From the NCBI GenBank assembly GCA_963806015.1, contig CAWDWM010000012.1, forward strand, positions 124,001-188,000: a DNA stretch of 64,000 bases. The letters run 5' to 3'. Positions 37,227 through 46,528 of the stretch are shown here, piece after piece. The stretch's first letter is position 1; every line of letters begins with the position of its first letter. The DNA is from JAOPZW01 sp963806015. Its GTDB lineage: Bacteria; Actinomycetota; Thermoleophilia; Solirubrobacterales; Solirubrobacteraceae. The position numbers and the translations under genes were made by a program. A model generated the notes under the pieces. The model was not told the origin of the DNA, made no database searches, and worked only from the letters and a program-made list of their open reading frames with translations.

Positions 37227-40200
37227 TTACACGAGTCCCAGGCGGTGCGCCGTCGTGGCCGCCTCTACGCGCGAGCGCACGCCGAGCTTGGCCAGGATCC
37301 GCGAGACGTGGACGCTCGCGGTCTTCTCCGAGATGAACAGCGCCGCGCCGATCTCGCGGTTCGTCTGTCCCTGGGCGACGAGGCCCAGGACGGTGAGCTC
37401 GCGGTCGGTGAGCCCGAGCCGCTCGAGGCCGTCGGTCGCGGCCGCGTCCGGGGCCGGTTCCAGCGCCACGCGGGCGCGCCGCGCGAGGCCCTCGACCTCG
37501 GCGGCCAGCAGCGGAGCCCACAGCGACGCGGCGATGCCGGCCGCCTCGCGCAGCGCGGTCGCGGCGGCGCCGCGTTCGCCACCGGCGACGATCACCGCCT
37601 CGCCCTGGCGCCAGCGCGCGTAGCCGAGCTCGAAGGGCTCCTCGAGCGCAGCGAAGTGCGCGGCCGCCGCGTCCCACGCGGCGGGATCGGAGTGTCCCTC
37701 GGCGCGCGCGAGCTCGGCCACGCAGACCGCCTCGAAGGCGAGGGGCTCCGGCCCCGCCGTGCCGTCGTGCCAGCGCTCGGGAGCCAGGAGGGTCCGAAAT
37801 CGCTCGAGTGTCGCGCGGGCGTCGCGCTGCGCCTCGCCTGTGCCCCGTTCGTCGTTCAGCGCCGCCGCGCGCAGCGCGCGGTCGGCAGCGGCCCGTAGCG
37901 CGGTGGCGTACAGGCGGGCCGTGTAGTTGACGTACTCGCGGCCGGCGACGACGTCCAGCGCGCGGGCGGCGAGCGCCCACGCGCCCTCGGGATCGGAGCG
38001 CCAGAGCGCGACCTCGGCCTGGCCATGGGCCGCGTTGCCCACCCACATCGAATCGCTGGTGGCGCCCAGCAGCTCGCGCGCGCGCTCGAAGTGCTCGTCG
38101 GCGTCGTCGAGCCGGCCGCGTCGCAGCGCGAGGTGCGCGGCGCCGTCGAGCAGCAGGACCCCGGGCAACCCGTTCGGCGCGCCCGCAAGCGCGCGGTCGG
38201 CAATCGCCTGCGCATCGTCGAGGCGGCCCAGGCAGATGAGCCGCCAGCAGGCGTCCCCGGCGAGGAACAGCGCGTGGGTGCGAACGCCGAAGCGCTCGGC
38301 CACGCGCGCTCCCTGCAGCGCGAGCTCGGCGGCCTCCTCGAGCCGGCCCTGCTGGTCGAGGCAATCGCCGAGATCGACGTAGGCGCGGGTCGTGCCGAAG
38401 TCGTCCGAGCGCTCTTGCGCGATGCGCATCGCCTCGCGCAGCGCCCGCTCGCCGCGCACCCAGTCGCCGGTCATGGACATCGCCAGACCGAGCGTGTCGA
38501 GTGCGTGTCCCTCGACGCCGCGCGCCCCGGCCGCGCGCGCGGCGGCGACGGCACGCTCGCTGCACGCCCGCGCCTCGTCGCCGGGTCCGCGCAGCACGAG
38601 GATCTCGGCTTCGGCGGCAAGGACGCGGGCCAGCTCGGGCGTCGGCGGCTCGGGCGGTAGGACGCGCTCCGCCTCGCGGTAGGAGGCCATGGCGGCGTCG
38701 CTGTCGCCGCCGGCCCACAGGTAGATGCCGAGGCGCTCGTGGGCGAGCGCCGAGGCGACCACCTCGCTGCCCCGGCCGGCGAGCTCGATCCCCCGGCGGC
38801 CGAGGGCGATCGCACGGTGGTGCTCTCCGGCGCAATGCGCGGCCTGCGCTGCGCGCCCCACGACCGCTGACAGGCCGAGCTCGGAGCGCTCCCCGGCGTC
38901 CTCGACGAGGTCCCAGATCTCCAGGGCCCGCTCGAAGTGCTGCGCGGCCTCGGCGAAGGCGGAGACCCGTTCGGCCTCCAGCCCCGCCGCCACGTAGGCG
39001 GCGAGCGCCTCGGGCATGCGGTGCGCCGCGCGCCAGTGATGCGCCAGTTCGGCGGCGCCGGCACCGCCGGCGAGGCTGGGGTCGGCGCTCAGGGCCTCGG
39101 CGAGGGCCAGGTGCAGCGTGGTCCGCTCACCGGGGAGCAGGTCGGCGTAGGCGGCCTCCTCGAGCAGGGCGTGGCGGAAGGCGTAGCCGTCGCTGTCGTG
39201 GACGAGGACGTGGTGGGTCACCGCCGCCCGCAGCGCCTCCAGGAGCGCGGGCTCGGGGAGGTCGGTGACGGCGGCGAGCAGCCGATGGCCGGGATGCCGA
39301 CCGGCCGCCGCGGCCACGCGCAGGACCGCGCGCGCATCCTGTGGCAGCGCCTCGAGTCGCAGGCCGAGGGTCTCGTGGAGGCTGGGCGGCAGCGGGCCGC
39401 CCGCGCCGCCGGAGGCGGCGAGCAGCTCCTCGGCGAAGAAAGCGTTGCCCTCGCAGCGCGCGTGCAGGCGAGCGACGAGCGCCGGCTCCGCGGCGCCGCC
39501 CAGGATCCCCTCGGCCTGCGCCGCGAGCTCGGTGGGCGAGAACGGCCCGAGCTCGATGCGCTGCACCACCTCGCGGCGCTCCTCCTCGGCCAGGAACGGG
39601 CGCAGCGGATGGCGGCGGTGCAGCTCGTCGCTGCGGTAGGTGCAGACGAGCAGCAGGCGCTCGTCGCGCAGGCCCCGCAGCAGCGAGCCGAGGAACTCGA
39701 GCGTGGAGCGGTCGGCCCAGTGGATGTCCTCGATCGCGAACAGGACGGGCGCTGCGACGGCCAGCCGGTCGAGCAGAGCGCGCAGCAGCCCGAACAGCCG
39801 GGCCTGCGCGAACGCGTCGCCGCCGCCGGCCGGCGCGTGCGCGGGGCCGCTCACGCCCAGGTCGGGCAGCAGCGGCGCGAGCGCCTCGCGGGCCGCCCCC
39901 AGCAGGTCCTCGCACCCGGCCGGGTCGAGCTCGCGCCCCAATCTCCGCAGCGCGGCGGCGATCGGTGCATAGGCCATCTCGCCCGCTCCGAACGCAGCGC
40001 AGTCGCCGCGCAGCACGCGCGCCCCGCGATCGCTCGCGGCCCGCTCGAACTCGCGCAGCAGCCGCGTCTTGCCGACGCCGGACTCGCCGGCCACGAACAC
40101 GGCTGCGGCCACGCCGCGCTCGGCGCGGTCGAGAGCCGCCTCGAGGCGCGCGAGCTCCGTGGCGCGGCCGACGAACTCGGGGCTCGACACGCGCGGGGGC

Positions 40201-40247
40201 ACATGGTCAGTATCTCCGCCCGCCACCGGCGTGGCGAGGATGCTCAC
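37227..40247 (-). CDS. LuxR-type large ATP-binding regulator (LAL), copy 2
   Basis: 1006 residues. Same architecture as copy 1: FVGRATELARLEAAL, AGESGVGKT (53-61), LFAIEDIHWADRS, helical repeats, and a C-terminal HTH (LTDRELTVLGLVAQGQTNREIGAALFISEKT). Only 16 bases separate it from copy 1, so both may be read from one promoter. The start chosen (40247) is the ATG; a GTG 15 codons in gives VPPRVSSPEFVGR, more like copy 1's core. Confidence 0.92.
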   Translation of the reverse strand: MSILATPVAGGDTDHVPPRVSSPEFVGRATELARLEAALDRAERGVAAAVFVAGESGVGKTRLLREFERAASDRGARVLRGDCAAFGAGEMAYAPIAAALRRLGRELDPAGCEDLLGAAREALAPLLPDLGVSGPAHAPAGGGDAFAQARLFGLLRALLDRLAVAAPVLFAIEDIHWADRSTLEFLGSLLRGLRDERLLLVCTYRSDELHRRHPLRPFLAEEERREVVQRIELGPFSPTELAAQAEGILGGAAEPALVARLHARCEGNAFFAEELLAASGGAGGPLPPSLHETLGLRLEALPQDARAVLRVAAAAGRHPGHRLLAAVTDLPEPALLEALRAAVTHHVLVHDSDGYAFRHALLEEAAYADLLPGERTTLHLALAEALSADPSLAGGAGAAELAHHWRAAHRMPEALAAYVAAGLEAERVSAFAEAAQHFERALEIWDLVEDAGERSELGLSAVVGRAAQAAHCAGEHHRAIALGRRGIELAGRGSEVVASALAHERLGIYLWAGGDSDAAMASYREAERVLPPEPPTPELARVLAAEAEILVLRGPGDEARACSERAVAAARAAGARGVEGHALDTLGLAMSMTGDWVRGERALREAMRIAQERSDDFGTTRAYVDLGDCLDQQGRLEEAAELALQGARVAERFGVRTHALFLAGDACWRLICLGRLDDAQAIADRALAGAPNGLPGVLLLDGAAHLALRRGRLDDADEHFERARELLGATSDSMWVGNAAHGQAEVALWRSDPEGAWALAARALDVVAGREYVNYTARLYATALRAAADRALRAAALNDERGTGEAQRDARATLERFRTLLAPERWHDGTAGPEPLAFEAVCVAELARAEGHSDPAAWDAAAAHFAALEEPFELGYARWRQGEAVIVAGGERGAAATALREAAGIAASLWAPLLAAEVEGLARRARVALEPAPDAAATDGLERLGLTDRELTVLGLVAQGQTNREIGAALFISEKTASVHVSRILAKLGVRSRVEAATTAHRLGLV

Positions 40248-40256
40248 GGTGCTGCC

Positions 40257-41045
40257 CTAGCCCGCGATCGGCTTGGTGGCGAGCACCGTCACGCTGGTGA
40301 CCCCGTACTTCTCGGCCGCCGCGCGCGCCCGCGGGGAGAGGAAGCTGTAGGCGTTGGCGCGCACGGCCTCGACGCGCAGGCCGGCCCTCTCGATGGCTCC
40401 GAGGTAGTTGTCATGGGTGGCGGCGCCGGCGATGCAGGCCGCCCACAGCGCGACGTTGCGCCGTGTGCGCTCGATCAGCTCGCGAGCGCTGACGATGTCG
40501 GCGATGGCGAGCCGCCCGCCGGGCCGCAACGCCCGCGCCACCGCCTGGAACACGGCGTCCTTGTCGGGCACCAGATTGACGACGCCGTTGGAGATGACGA
40601 CGTCGACGCTGCCGGCCTCCACGGGCGGATCCTCGATCAGCCCTTCGACGAACCGGATGTGGTCGGCGCCGAGCCCATCGCGCAGGCGCCGCGCCTTGGC
40701 CAGCTGGGCGTCGGTCATGTCGACGCCGGTCACCCGGCCGGTCGGCCCCGTGAGGTGCGCGGCCACGAAGGCATCGGTGCCGGACCCCGAGCCCAGATCG
40801 AGCACCGTGTCGCCCGGCTCGATGGCGGCGAGATCGAGCATGTGCCCGACGCCCGCGAACGAGGCGAGCGCCTCCGGCGGGACGGCGTCGAGCCACTCGG
40901 CCGGGTAGCCGAGCCGCTCGGCGACGGGGCGGCCGAGCTCGAAGTGGAAGTCGCCGTCGGGCTGCTGTGCGACCTCGCGGTACATCGCGCGGATGTGGTC
41001 GCGCAGCACGCCGGGGTCGACGATGGGCTCTGCCTGTGCAGTCAT
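40257..41045 (-). CDS. SAM-dependent methyltransferase (ArsM-like)
   Basis: 262 residues, with AGGAG six bases before the ATG. Motif I is VLDLGSGSGTDAF, motif post-I VTGVDMTDAQL, then VDVVISNGVVNLVPDK and LRPGGRLAIADIV. The wording of motifs and the C-terminal AGATHDNYLGAIERAGL resemble arsenite methyltransferases, but the cysteine pattern of true ArsM is incomplete here, so the substrate is open. Likely in the same minus-strand group as the acyl-CoA dehydrogenase. Confidence 0.85.
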   Translation of the reverse strand: MTAQAEPIVDPGVLRDHIRAMYREVAQQPDGDFHFELGRPVAERLGYPAEWLDAVPPEALASFAGVGHMLDLAAIEPGDTVLDLGSGSGTDAFVAAHLTGPTGRVTGVDMTDAQLAKARRLRDGLGADHIRFVEGLIEDPPVEAGSVDVVISNGVVNLVPDKDAVFQAVARALRPGGRLAIADIVSARELIERTRRNVALWAACIAGAATHDNYLGAIERAGLRVEAVRANAYSFLSPRARAAAEKYGVTSVTVLATKPIAG

Positions 41046-41060
41046 TGGGTCTCCTGATCG

Positions 41061-42245
41061 TTAGTGAAGGACGAGCTCGCGCCCGAGCGCGGCGTCGCCG
41101 AGGAGGTCGTAGGCGCGGTTGGCTCCGAGCGGGTGCATGAAGCCGCCGGCGCGGACGTCGCGATACGCGCGGGCGAGCGGGTGGCCGTTGAGGTAGCCGG
41201 CGCCGCCGGAGAGCGCGAGCGCGCGATCGACGATCCGCGCGGAGCCCTCGTTGACGAACGTCTTCGCCGCCTGCGTCTCGGCGAACAGCGCCGGGGCGTC
41301 CTCGTCGGACTCGTCGACCAGCGTCGCGCCCCGGGCCAGCGTGGCCCGGCACGCGCCGAGGTCGACGACGTTCTGGGCGAGCAGCGTGCGCGCGCGGGGA
41401 TCGGGCTCGCCGCGGGCCGCGAGCGTGTCGGCGATGGCCGCCGCCGCGCTTTCGGCGATCCCGAGCGACGCCGAGGCGTGGAAGAGCCCGGCCGCGAGGT
41501 TGCGCGCCATGTAGGCGTCGGCATCGCCGGCCAGGAAGCCCCCGGGCAGCGCGGCGCGCGGTATCTCGACCGCGTCGAAGGTGATCGAATGGCTGCCCGA
41601 GGCGCGCATGCCCAGGGCATCCCAGTCGCCGCAGATCTCGACGCCGGCGGCGTCGGTCGGGACCTGGGCGTAGCCGTAGCGCTCGGCGCCGTCGTCGTCG
41701 AGGAAGGTGACGGCCGTGAAGAGCACCGTCGCGGCCGGCGACATGGTGCAGAAGGACTTGCGCCCCTCGATGCGCCAGCCCGAGGCCGTGCGCGTCGCCG
41801 TGGTCCGCGGCCGGGTGAGGTCCTGCCCCAGCTCGCTGATGGCGGCGGCGATGACCACCCCGTCGCGAGCGATGGACTGCATCGAGGCCGCGAAGATCGC
41901 GGCCCGCCGCTGGTCATCGGCGGCCACCGCCATCTGCCAGCGCCGCACGATGTTCATGAGGATGACCAGGTGCATGTTCACGCCGATCGCGACGGAGGCG
42001 TCGCCGCGGGCGAGGCGGCTCGAGGCGACGACCACGTCGTGCACCGACGTGACCCCGAGGCCGCCGTACTCGGCGGGAATCGGGGCGGCGAAGTAGCCCT
42101 CGCGCTTGAGCGCGTCGATGCTCGCGTGGGGGAAGGAGGCTTCGCGATCGTGCAGCGCGGCACGCGTCGCCAGCTGCTCGGACAGCGATTCGGCCAGGCG
42201 CACGAGGCGGGCGCCGGCCTGCGTCTTGGCGGTGAGCTCGACCAT
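41061..42245 (-). CDS. Acyl-CoA dehydrogenase family protein
   Basis: Flavin-dependent enzyme of the acyl-CoA dehydrogenase fold, 394 residues. Visible family regions: FAAPIPAEYGGLGVTSVHDVV, AISELGQDLTRPRTTATRTASG, GRKSFCTMSPAAT, and the C-terminal GGAGYLNGHPLARAYRDVRAG. The catalytic Glu position is not obvious, so it may be a monooxygenase-like (DszC-type) member. GGAG lies 9 bases before the ATG. Followed at 15 bases by the methyltransferase. Confidence 0.88.
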   Translation of the reverse strand: MVELTAKTQAGARLVRLAESLSEQLATRAALHDREASFPHASIDALKREGYFAAPIPAEYGGLGVTSVHDVVVASSRLARGDASVAIGVNMHLVILMNIVRRWQMAVAADDQRRAAIFAASMQSIARDGVVIAAAISELGQDLTRPRTTATRTASGWRIEGRKSFCTMSPAATVLFTAVTFLDDDGAERYGYAQVPTDAAGVEICGDWDALGMRASGSHSITFDAVEIPRAALPGGFLAGDADAYMARNLAAGLFHASASLGIAESAAAAIADTLAARGEPDPRARTLLAQNVVDLGACRATLARGATLVDESDEDAPALFAETQAAKTFVNEGSARIVDRALALSGGAGYLNGHPLARAYRDVRAGGFMHPLGANRAYDLLGDAALGRELVLH

Positions 42246-42303
42246 CTGACGTTCTCCAGTCGAGGGCGGGCGGCCGGGACAGGGGCCCCGGCCGCCCGGG
42301 GCC

Positions 42304-42873
42304 TCAGTTCGTGACGACGCCGACCTCGACCGGGACGCCGTGGCTGACCATGTCGAAGACGGCGGAGCGCGCCTGGGCGCGCTCGACGACCTCGCGCAGC
42401 TTCTCCGGCGGCGCGTCGCCCTTGACCTTGAAGGTCACCTGGATGCGGTCGAAGCCGTTGCGCACCTCGTCGGAGATCCCGAGGCACCCGCGCACGTCCA
42501 TGTCGCCCTCGAGCGTCGACTCGACCTCGGTCAGGCGGACCTTGCGCGCCGCGGCCACGTAGACCAGCGAGGTGGTCAGGCACGCCGCGAGCGCGTGCAG
42601 CAGGGCCTCGGCCGGATTGGGGCCGGTGTCGGCGCCGAGCAGGACGGCCGGCTCGCCTGCGTCGAGGGAGAACGCCTGAGCGCGCGTGCCGTCCTCCTGC
42701 CCGGCGCCGTAGAAGCCCTGGATCGTCGAGCGGTTGTGGGCGCCGTCGAGCCAGCGGTTCTGGACGCGGAACTGGAAGCGGGCGAGCGAGGGGTCGGACT
42801 TGATGGCGTCGAGCGTGCCGTACATCTGCGCGGTGTCGACGCCGTTGCGGACGCGGTCGAGGACCTGGGACAT
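42304..42873 (-). CDS. OsmC family protein
   Basis: 189 residues from ATG 42873, with GGAG before it; the open frame extends 495 bases upstream but there it is antisense-like to the next gene. OsmC-type peroxiredoxin fold: PNPAEALLHALAACLTTSLVYVAAARKV carries the conserved Cys (AACLT), and the C-terminal VVERAQARSAVFDMVSHGVPVEVGV lacks the usual second Cys, replaced by Ser. It may therefore be a non-peroxidase OsmC member. It lies 58 bases upstream of the acyl-CoA dehydrogenase. Confidence 0.9.
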   Translation of the reverse strand: MSQVLDRVRNGVDTAQMYGTLDAIKSDPSLARFQFRVQNRWLDGAHNRSTIQGFYGAGQEDGTRAQAFSLDAGEPAVLLGADTGPNPAEALLHALAACLTTSLVYVAAARKVRLTEVESTLEGDMDVRGCLGISDEVRNGFDRIQVTFKVKGDAPPEKLREVVERAQARSAVFDMVSHGVPVEVGVVTN

Positions 42874-42905
42874 GCTGGGTCTCCTTGATGGGTGGACGTG
42901 CGCCG

Positions 42906-43313
42906 CTAGGCGCGGGCTGCGGCGGCGCGCCGGATGGGCACCGCGACGGTGGGTGCGGCGAACAGGAGCTCGCGGAACTGCCGCCGGGCCAGCACGAGCA
43001 GGCGCATCGGCGAGGTGGCCACGACGGTGGCGGTGCGCTCCCAACGGGTGGCGAGCAGTCCGACCTCGCCGAAGAAGTCGCCGGGCTCGAGGCCCCCGAC
43101 GCGCTCTCCGTCGCGGAACACGTCGGCCGTGCCCGAGACCACGACGAAGAACTCCTCCGCGTAGCCACCCTGGCGCGTGACCTCGGCGCCGGCCTCGACG
43201 CCGACCTCGTCGGCGAGGCGCGCGACGTGCCAGCGCCGCCGCCGTGGGACGGAGGCGAAGAGCGGAATCGATGCGACGGTGTTCAGATCCACGGCGGCCT
43301 TGCTTTCGGTCAC
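42906..43313 (-). CDS. Cyclic-nucleotide-binding domain protein
   Basis: About 135 residues from a GTG at 43313; an ATG at 43448 gives 180 residues with an unconserved start. A single cNMP-binding domain: IPLFASVPRRRRWHVARLADEVGVEAGAEVTRQG, FFVVVSGTADVF, and the phosphate-binding cassette GDFFGEVGLLATRWERTATVVA. No DNA-binding or kinase domain follows, so it may be a stand-alone sensor. It is divergent from a gene with an adenylate cyclase domain, which suggests a link through cAMP. Confidence 0.82.
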   Translation of the reverse strand: MTESKAAVDLNTVASIPLFASVPRRRRWHVARLADEVGVEAGAEVTRQGGYAEEFFVVVSGTADVFRDGERVGGLEPGDFFGEVGLLATRWERTATVVATSPMRLLVLARRQFRELLFAAPTVAVPIRRAAAARA

Positions 43314-43474
43314 GGAGGGCAGGAAGGGCGTCCGCGACGAAGCTACGGCGACGATCGGGGTCGCGCATCGGGAGACCGCGCCGTCCTGCTCCTTATCTTC
43401 GGAGCGGGCGCGCTTAGCAGCGTGTGTCGGGGTGTGGCTGGTCGGCATGGCGTGGTTTGTACGCCGGGGCCGTT

Positions 43475-43490
43475 GCGCCGACGTTGGCGC
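43475..43490. promoter_or_regulatory. Imperfect palindrome in the cyclase/CNBD divergent region
   Basis: GCGCCGACGTTGGCGC has inverted arms GCGCC/GGCGC and a central ACGT; it differs from perfect symmetry at one base pair. A TTGGCG (43495-43500) and TAGACT (43520-43525, 15 bases before the cyclase start) make a tentative promoter beside it. The regulator is unknown. Confidence 0.4.
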
Positions 43491-43540
43491 GGCGTTGGCG
43501 AGCGCCGGCGCGGCTGACGTAGACTCGCGCCGCTCTCGTC

Positions 43541-45688
43541 ATGGAAGCTGTTGCGTCCGAGCCAGCGGTGAGGACCAGGGTCCGCCTGTGCGGGGCGCTG
43601 GCGCTCGAGATCGACGGCCGCGACGCCCTGGCCGCCGTCCCCGCGGGCCAGGCACGGTCGCTGCTGGCCTACCTGCTCACCCGCGAGGACCGCGCGGCCG
43701 AGCGCGGCGCGCTGGTCGACGTGATCTGGCCGAGCGGGGCGCCCAAGGACCCGCAGGCCGACCTGCGGGTGATCCTGACCCGGCTGCGCCGCGCGCTGGC
43801 GCCGGCCACGCTCGACGGCCGTCAGCACCTGCGCCTTGCCCTGCCCGCCCCGATCTGGGTCGACGTGGAGGTGGCCACGCGGGCGCTCGAGGCAGCCCGG
43901 GCACACGCCGGTGACGCGGCGTGGAGCAGCGCGCTCGAGCGGGCACGGGCGGCGCACGCGCTGCTGCGGCCGGGCTTCCTGCCCGGTCAGGAGGGCGCGT
44001 GGGCCCAGGACGAGCGCCGCGGGCACGAAGAGCTCGAGCTGGAGGCGCTGGAGTGGATCGCCCGCAGCGGGATCGCCCTGGGCGGCGCGGAGCTCGCGAC
44101 CGCCCAGCGCGCGGCGAGGGACCTGGTGTCGCGCTCGCCCTTCCGCGAGACCGGCCATCGGCTGTTGATGGAGGCGCTGGGCGCAACCGGGAACGTGGCC
44201 GAGGCGCTCCAGGTCTACGAGGAGCTGCGCTGCCTGCTGCGCGACGAGCTCGGTGTCACGCCGGCGCCCGAGGTGCAGGCGCTGCACCAGCGGCTGCTCG
44301 CGGGCGAACCGCTTCGCGAGCCCGTCCGCACGGTCGTGCGCGCCAGAACCGCGCCGGGACCGACGCGCTATGCGCGCCACGGCGACATCAGCCTCGCCTA
44401 CCAGGTCCTCGGCGAGGGCCCCACCACGCTGCTGCTCGTCACCGGCTGGGTGCTCCCGATGGAGGCGATCTGGGAGGACCCGGCCTACGTGCGCTTCGTC
44501 GAGCGGCTCGCGTCGTCCTTCCGCGTGATCCTGTGGGACAAGCGCGGCACGGGGCTGTCGGACCGGGTCGCGGTCGACCGGCTCCCGACGCTCGAGGAGC
44601 GCATGGACGACATCGGCGCGGTCCTCGACGCCGCGGGCGCCGAGCGGGCCGCGATCGCCGGCCTGTCGGAGGGCGCCGTGCTGGGCGCGCTGTTCGGAGC
44701 CACGCACCCGGAACGGACGCAGGCGCTGGTGCTCTACGGCGGCTGGGGGGCCACGGTCGGCGACGCGGACTACCGCGCCATGCCGAGTCGCCGGCGTTTC
44801 GACGAGTTCGCCGACCAGGTCCAGCGCTCGTGGGACGACATGGGCCCGTTCCTCGCGCTGTGGGCGCCGACGCACGAGCACGACCCCGTCGTGCGCGACT
44901 GGTGGACGCGCGCGCTGCACCGGGGCGCCAGTCCGGCGTCGGCGGTCGCGTGGCTGCGCATGCTCGCCGACTTCGACATCCGCGGCGTCGTGGGGGCCAT
45001 CCATACGCCCACGCTCGTCATGCACCGCACCGGCGACCGGATGATCAGAGTCGAGAACGGCCGCTGGCTGGGCGCGAGCATCCCCGGGGCCGAGTGCGTC
45101 GAGCTGCCCGGCGACGACCACCTGTGGTGGCTCGGCGACCAGGACGCGCTGCTCGACGAGCTCGAGCGCTTCCTCGCCGGCGCCGCGCCCGCCCGCGACC
45201 CCGATCGCGTGCTGGCGACGGTGCTCTTCACCGACGTCGTCGACTCGACCCGCCGGGCGTGCGAGGTCGGGGACCCGCGCCGGCGCGACCTCATGGCCCG
45301 CCACGAGGCGATCGTCCGCGACCGCCTCGCGCGCTTCCGCGGCCAGGAGGTCAAGACGCTCGGCGACGGCTTCCTGGCGCGTTTCGACGGGCCTGCGCGC
45401 GCGATCCGCTGCGCCGCCGCCATCCGCGACGCCATGCGCCCGCTGGGGCTCGAGCTGCGCGCCGGGCTGCACACCGGCGAGGTCGACGTGGTCGACGACG
45501 ACGTGCACGGCATCGCGGTGGCGATCGCCGCCCGGGTGGCGTCGACGGCGGCCCCCGGCGAGGTGCTCGTCTCGCGCACGGTCCGCGATCTCGTCGCCGG
45601 CTCGGGGATCGCGTTCGAGGACCGCGGCACCCATCAGCTCCACGGCGTGGCCGAGGACTGGCAGCTGTACGCGCTGGCGCCGGCCTGA
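43541..45688 (+). CDS. BTAD regulator - alpha/beta hydrolase - adenylate cyclase fusion
   Basis: 715 residues, three domains. About 1-265 is a SARP/BTAD-type module: a winged-helix start (VRLCGALALEIDGRDALA...LVDVIWPSGAPKDPQADLRVILTRLRRAL) and helical repeats. About 280-545 is an alpha/beta hydrolase with nucleophile elbow GLSEGAV (Ser near 375), a late Asp in TLVMHRTGD and His in PGDDHLWW. About 550-715 is a class III nucleotidyl cyclase: VLFTDVVDSTRRA, VKTLGDGFLARFDG, GLHTGEVDVVDDD. The cyclase metal-binding Asp is kept. The protein would couple ligand recognition or hydrolysis to cNMP signalling; ligand unknown. Confidence 0.88.
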   Translation: MEAVASEPAVRTRVRLCGALALEIDGRDALAAVPAGQARSLLAYLLTREDRAAERGALVDVIWPSGAPKDPQADLRVILTRLRRALAPATLDGRQHLRLALPAPIWVDVEVATRALEAARAHAGDAAWSSALERARAAHALLRPGFLPGQEGAWAQDERRGHEELELEALEWIARSGIALGGAELATAQRAARDLVSRSPFRETGHRLLMEALGATGNVAEALQVYEELRCLLRDELGVTPAPEVQALHQRLLAGEPLREPVRTVVRARTAPGPTRYARHGDISLAYQVLGEGPTTLLLVTGWVLPMEAIWEDPAYVRFVERLASSFRVILWDKRGTGLSDRVAVDRLPTLEERMDDIGAVLDAAGAERAAIAGLSEGAVLGALFGATHPERTQALVLYGGWGATVGDADYRAMPSRRRFDEFADQVQRSWDDMGPFLALWAPTHEHDPVVRDWWTRALHRGASPASAVAWLRMLADFDIRGVVGAIHTPTLVMHRTGDRMIRVENGRWLGASIPGAECVELPGDDHLWWLGDQDALLDELERFLAGAAPARDPDRVLATVLFTDVVDSTRRACEVGDPRRRDLMARHEAIVRDRLARFRGQEVKTLGDGFLARFDGPARAIRCAAAIRDAMRPLGLELRAGLHTGEVDVVDDDVHGIAVAIAARVASTAAPGEVLVSRTVRDLVAGSGIAFEDRGTHQLHGVAEDWQLYALAPA

Positions 45689-45692
45689 TCGC

Positions 45693-46502
45693 TCAGGTGG
45701 CCTGGCTGGGCTCCAGCGGCAGCAAGAGCTGCTCGATGGAAGCCGCCCGCAGCGGCGCGTCCGCGCAGCGCACCAGGACGCCCATGAGCCACGGGTCGTC
45801 CTCGGACGTCTCGAAGCGCACGGACATGTGCGTGCGCAGCGACTCGATGGCCTGCTCCTTGCGCACCCCGATGACGCCGCCGCGCGGCCCGGTCATACCG
45901 ACGTCGGTGATGTAGGCGGTCCCTCCCGGCAGGACGCGCGCGTCGGCGGTCGGCACGTGGGTGTGCGTGCCCACCACGGCGGTCACGCGGCCGTCCAGGA
46001 ACCAGCCCATCCCCACCTTCTCGCTCGTCGCCTCGGCGTGGATGTCGACCAGGACGTGGTCGACCTTGCCCTCGAGCTGACCCAGCACGGCGTCGATCTC
46101 GGTGAAGGCCGGCCGCCCGGCGCGCAGATAGAGGTTCCCGCTGAGGTTGACCACCCCGAGGCGCGCGCCGCCGCGCTCGACGATCGCCCAGCCGCGCCCC
46201 GGTTGCGAGCGCAGGTAGTTGGCCGGGCGAATGATGCGCGCTTGAGCGTCGAGGTACGGGTAGATCTCCTTGCGATGGTATGCGTGGTTGCCCAACGTGA
46301 TGACGTCAACGCCGGCCCCGAGGAGCTCGTCGGCGATCTTCGGCGTGATGCCCAGGCCGCCCGCGACGTTCTCGGCGTTGACCACGACGAACGTCGGCTC
46401 GTGGCGCTCCACGAGCCCGGGCAGCAGGGCGAGCAGCGTGCGGCGGCCGAGTCCGCCGACCACGTCGCCGATGAAGAGGATGCTCGCGGGCGCGTCGGGC
46501 AC
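45693..46502 (-). CDS. YmdB family metallophosphoesterase
   Basis: Calcineurin-like phosphoesterase of the YmdB/TIGR00282 group, some of which hydrolyse 2',3'-cAMP. 269 residues, GTG start. Metal ligands are visible in FIGDVVGGLGRRT, VVNAENVAGGLG, ITLGNHAYHR, DIHAEATSEK and VVGTHTHVPTADA. The gene usually accompanies RNase Y, which is not next to it here. It converges on the cyclase-fusion gene with only 4 bases between. Confidence 0.92.
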   Translation of the reverse strand: MPDAPASILFIGDVVGGLGRRTLLALLPGLVERHEPTFVVVNAENVAGGLGITPKIADELLGAGVDVITLGNHAYHRKEIYPYLDAQARIIRPANYLRSQPGRGWAIVERGGARLGVVNLSGNLYLRAGRPAFTEIDAVLGQLEGKVDHVLVDIHAEATSEKVGMGWFLDGRVTAVVGTHTHVPTADARVLPGGTAYITDVGMTGPRGGVIGVRKEQAIESLRTHMSVRFETSEDDPWLMGVLVRCADAPLRAASIEQLLLPLEPSQAT

Positions 46503-46528
46503 GGCGCATACTCTGGCGCAACGGCCCG

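Noticed and set aside
34214..37336. 1040-codon plus-strand frame opposite LAL copy 1
   Set aside because: Very long, but it is the mirror of the LuxR-type regulator's codons; no ribosome site or motifs. A similar shadow lies opposite copy 2.
43343..45643. 766-codon minus-strand frame opposite the cyclase fusion
   Set aside because: Antisense shadow; the plus strand has three clear domains.
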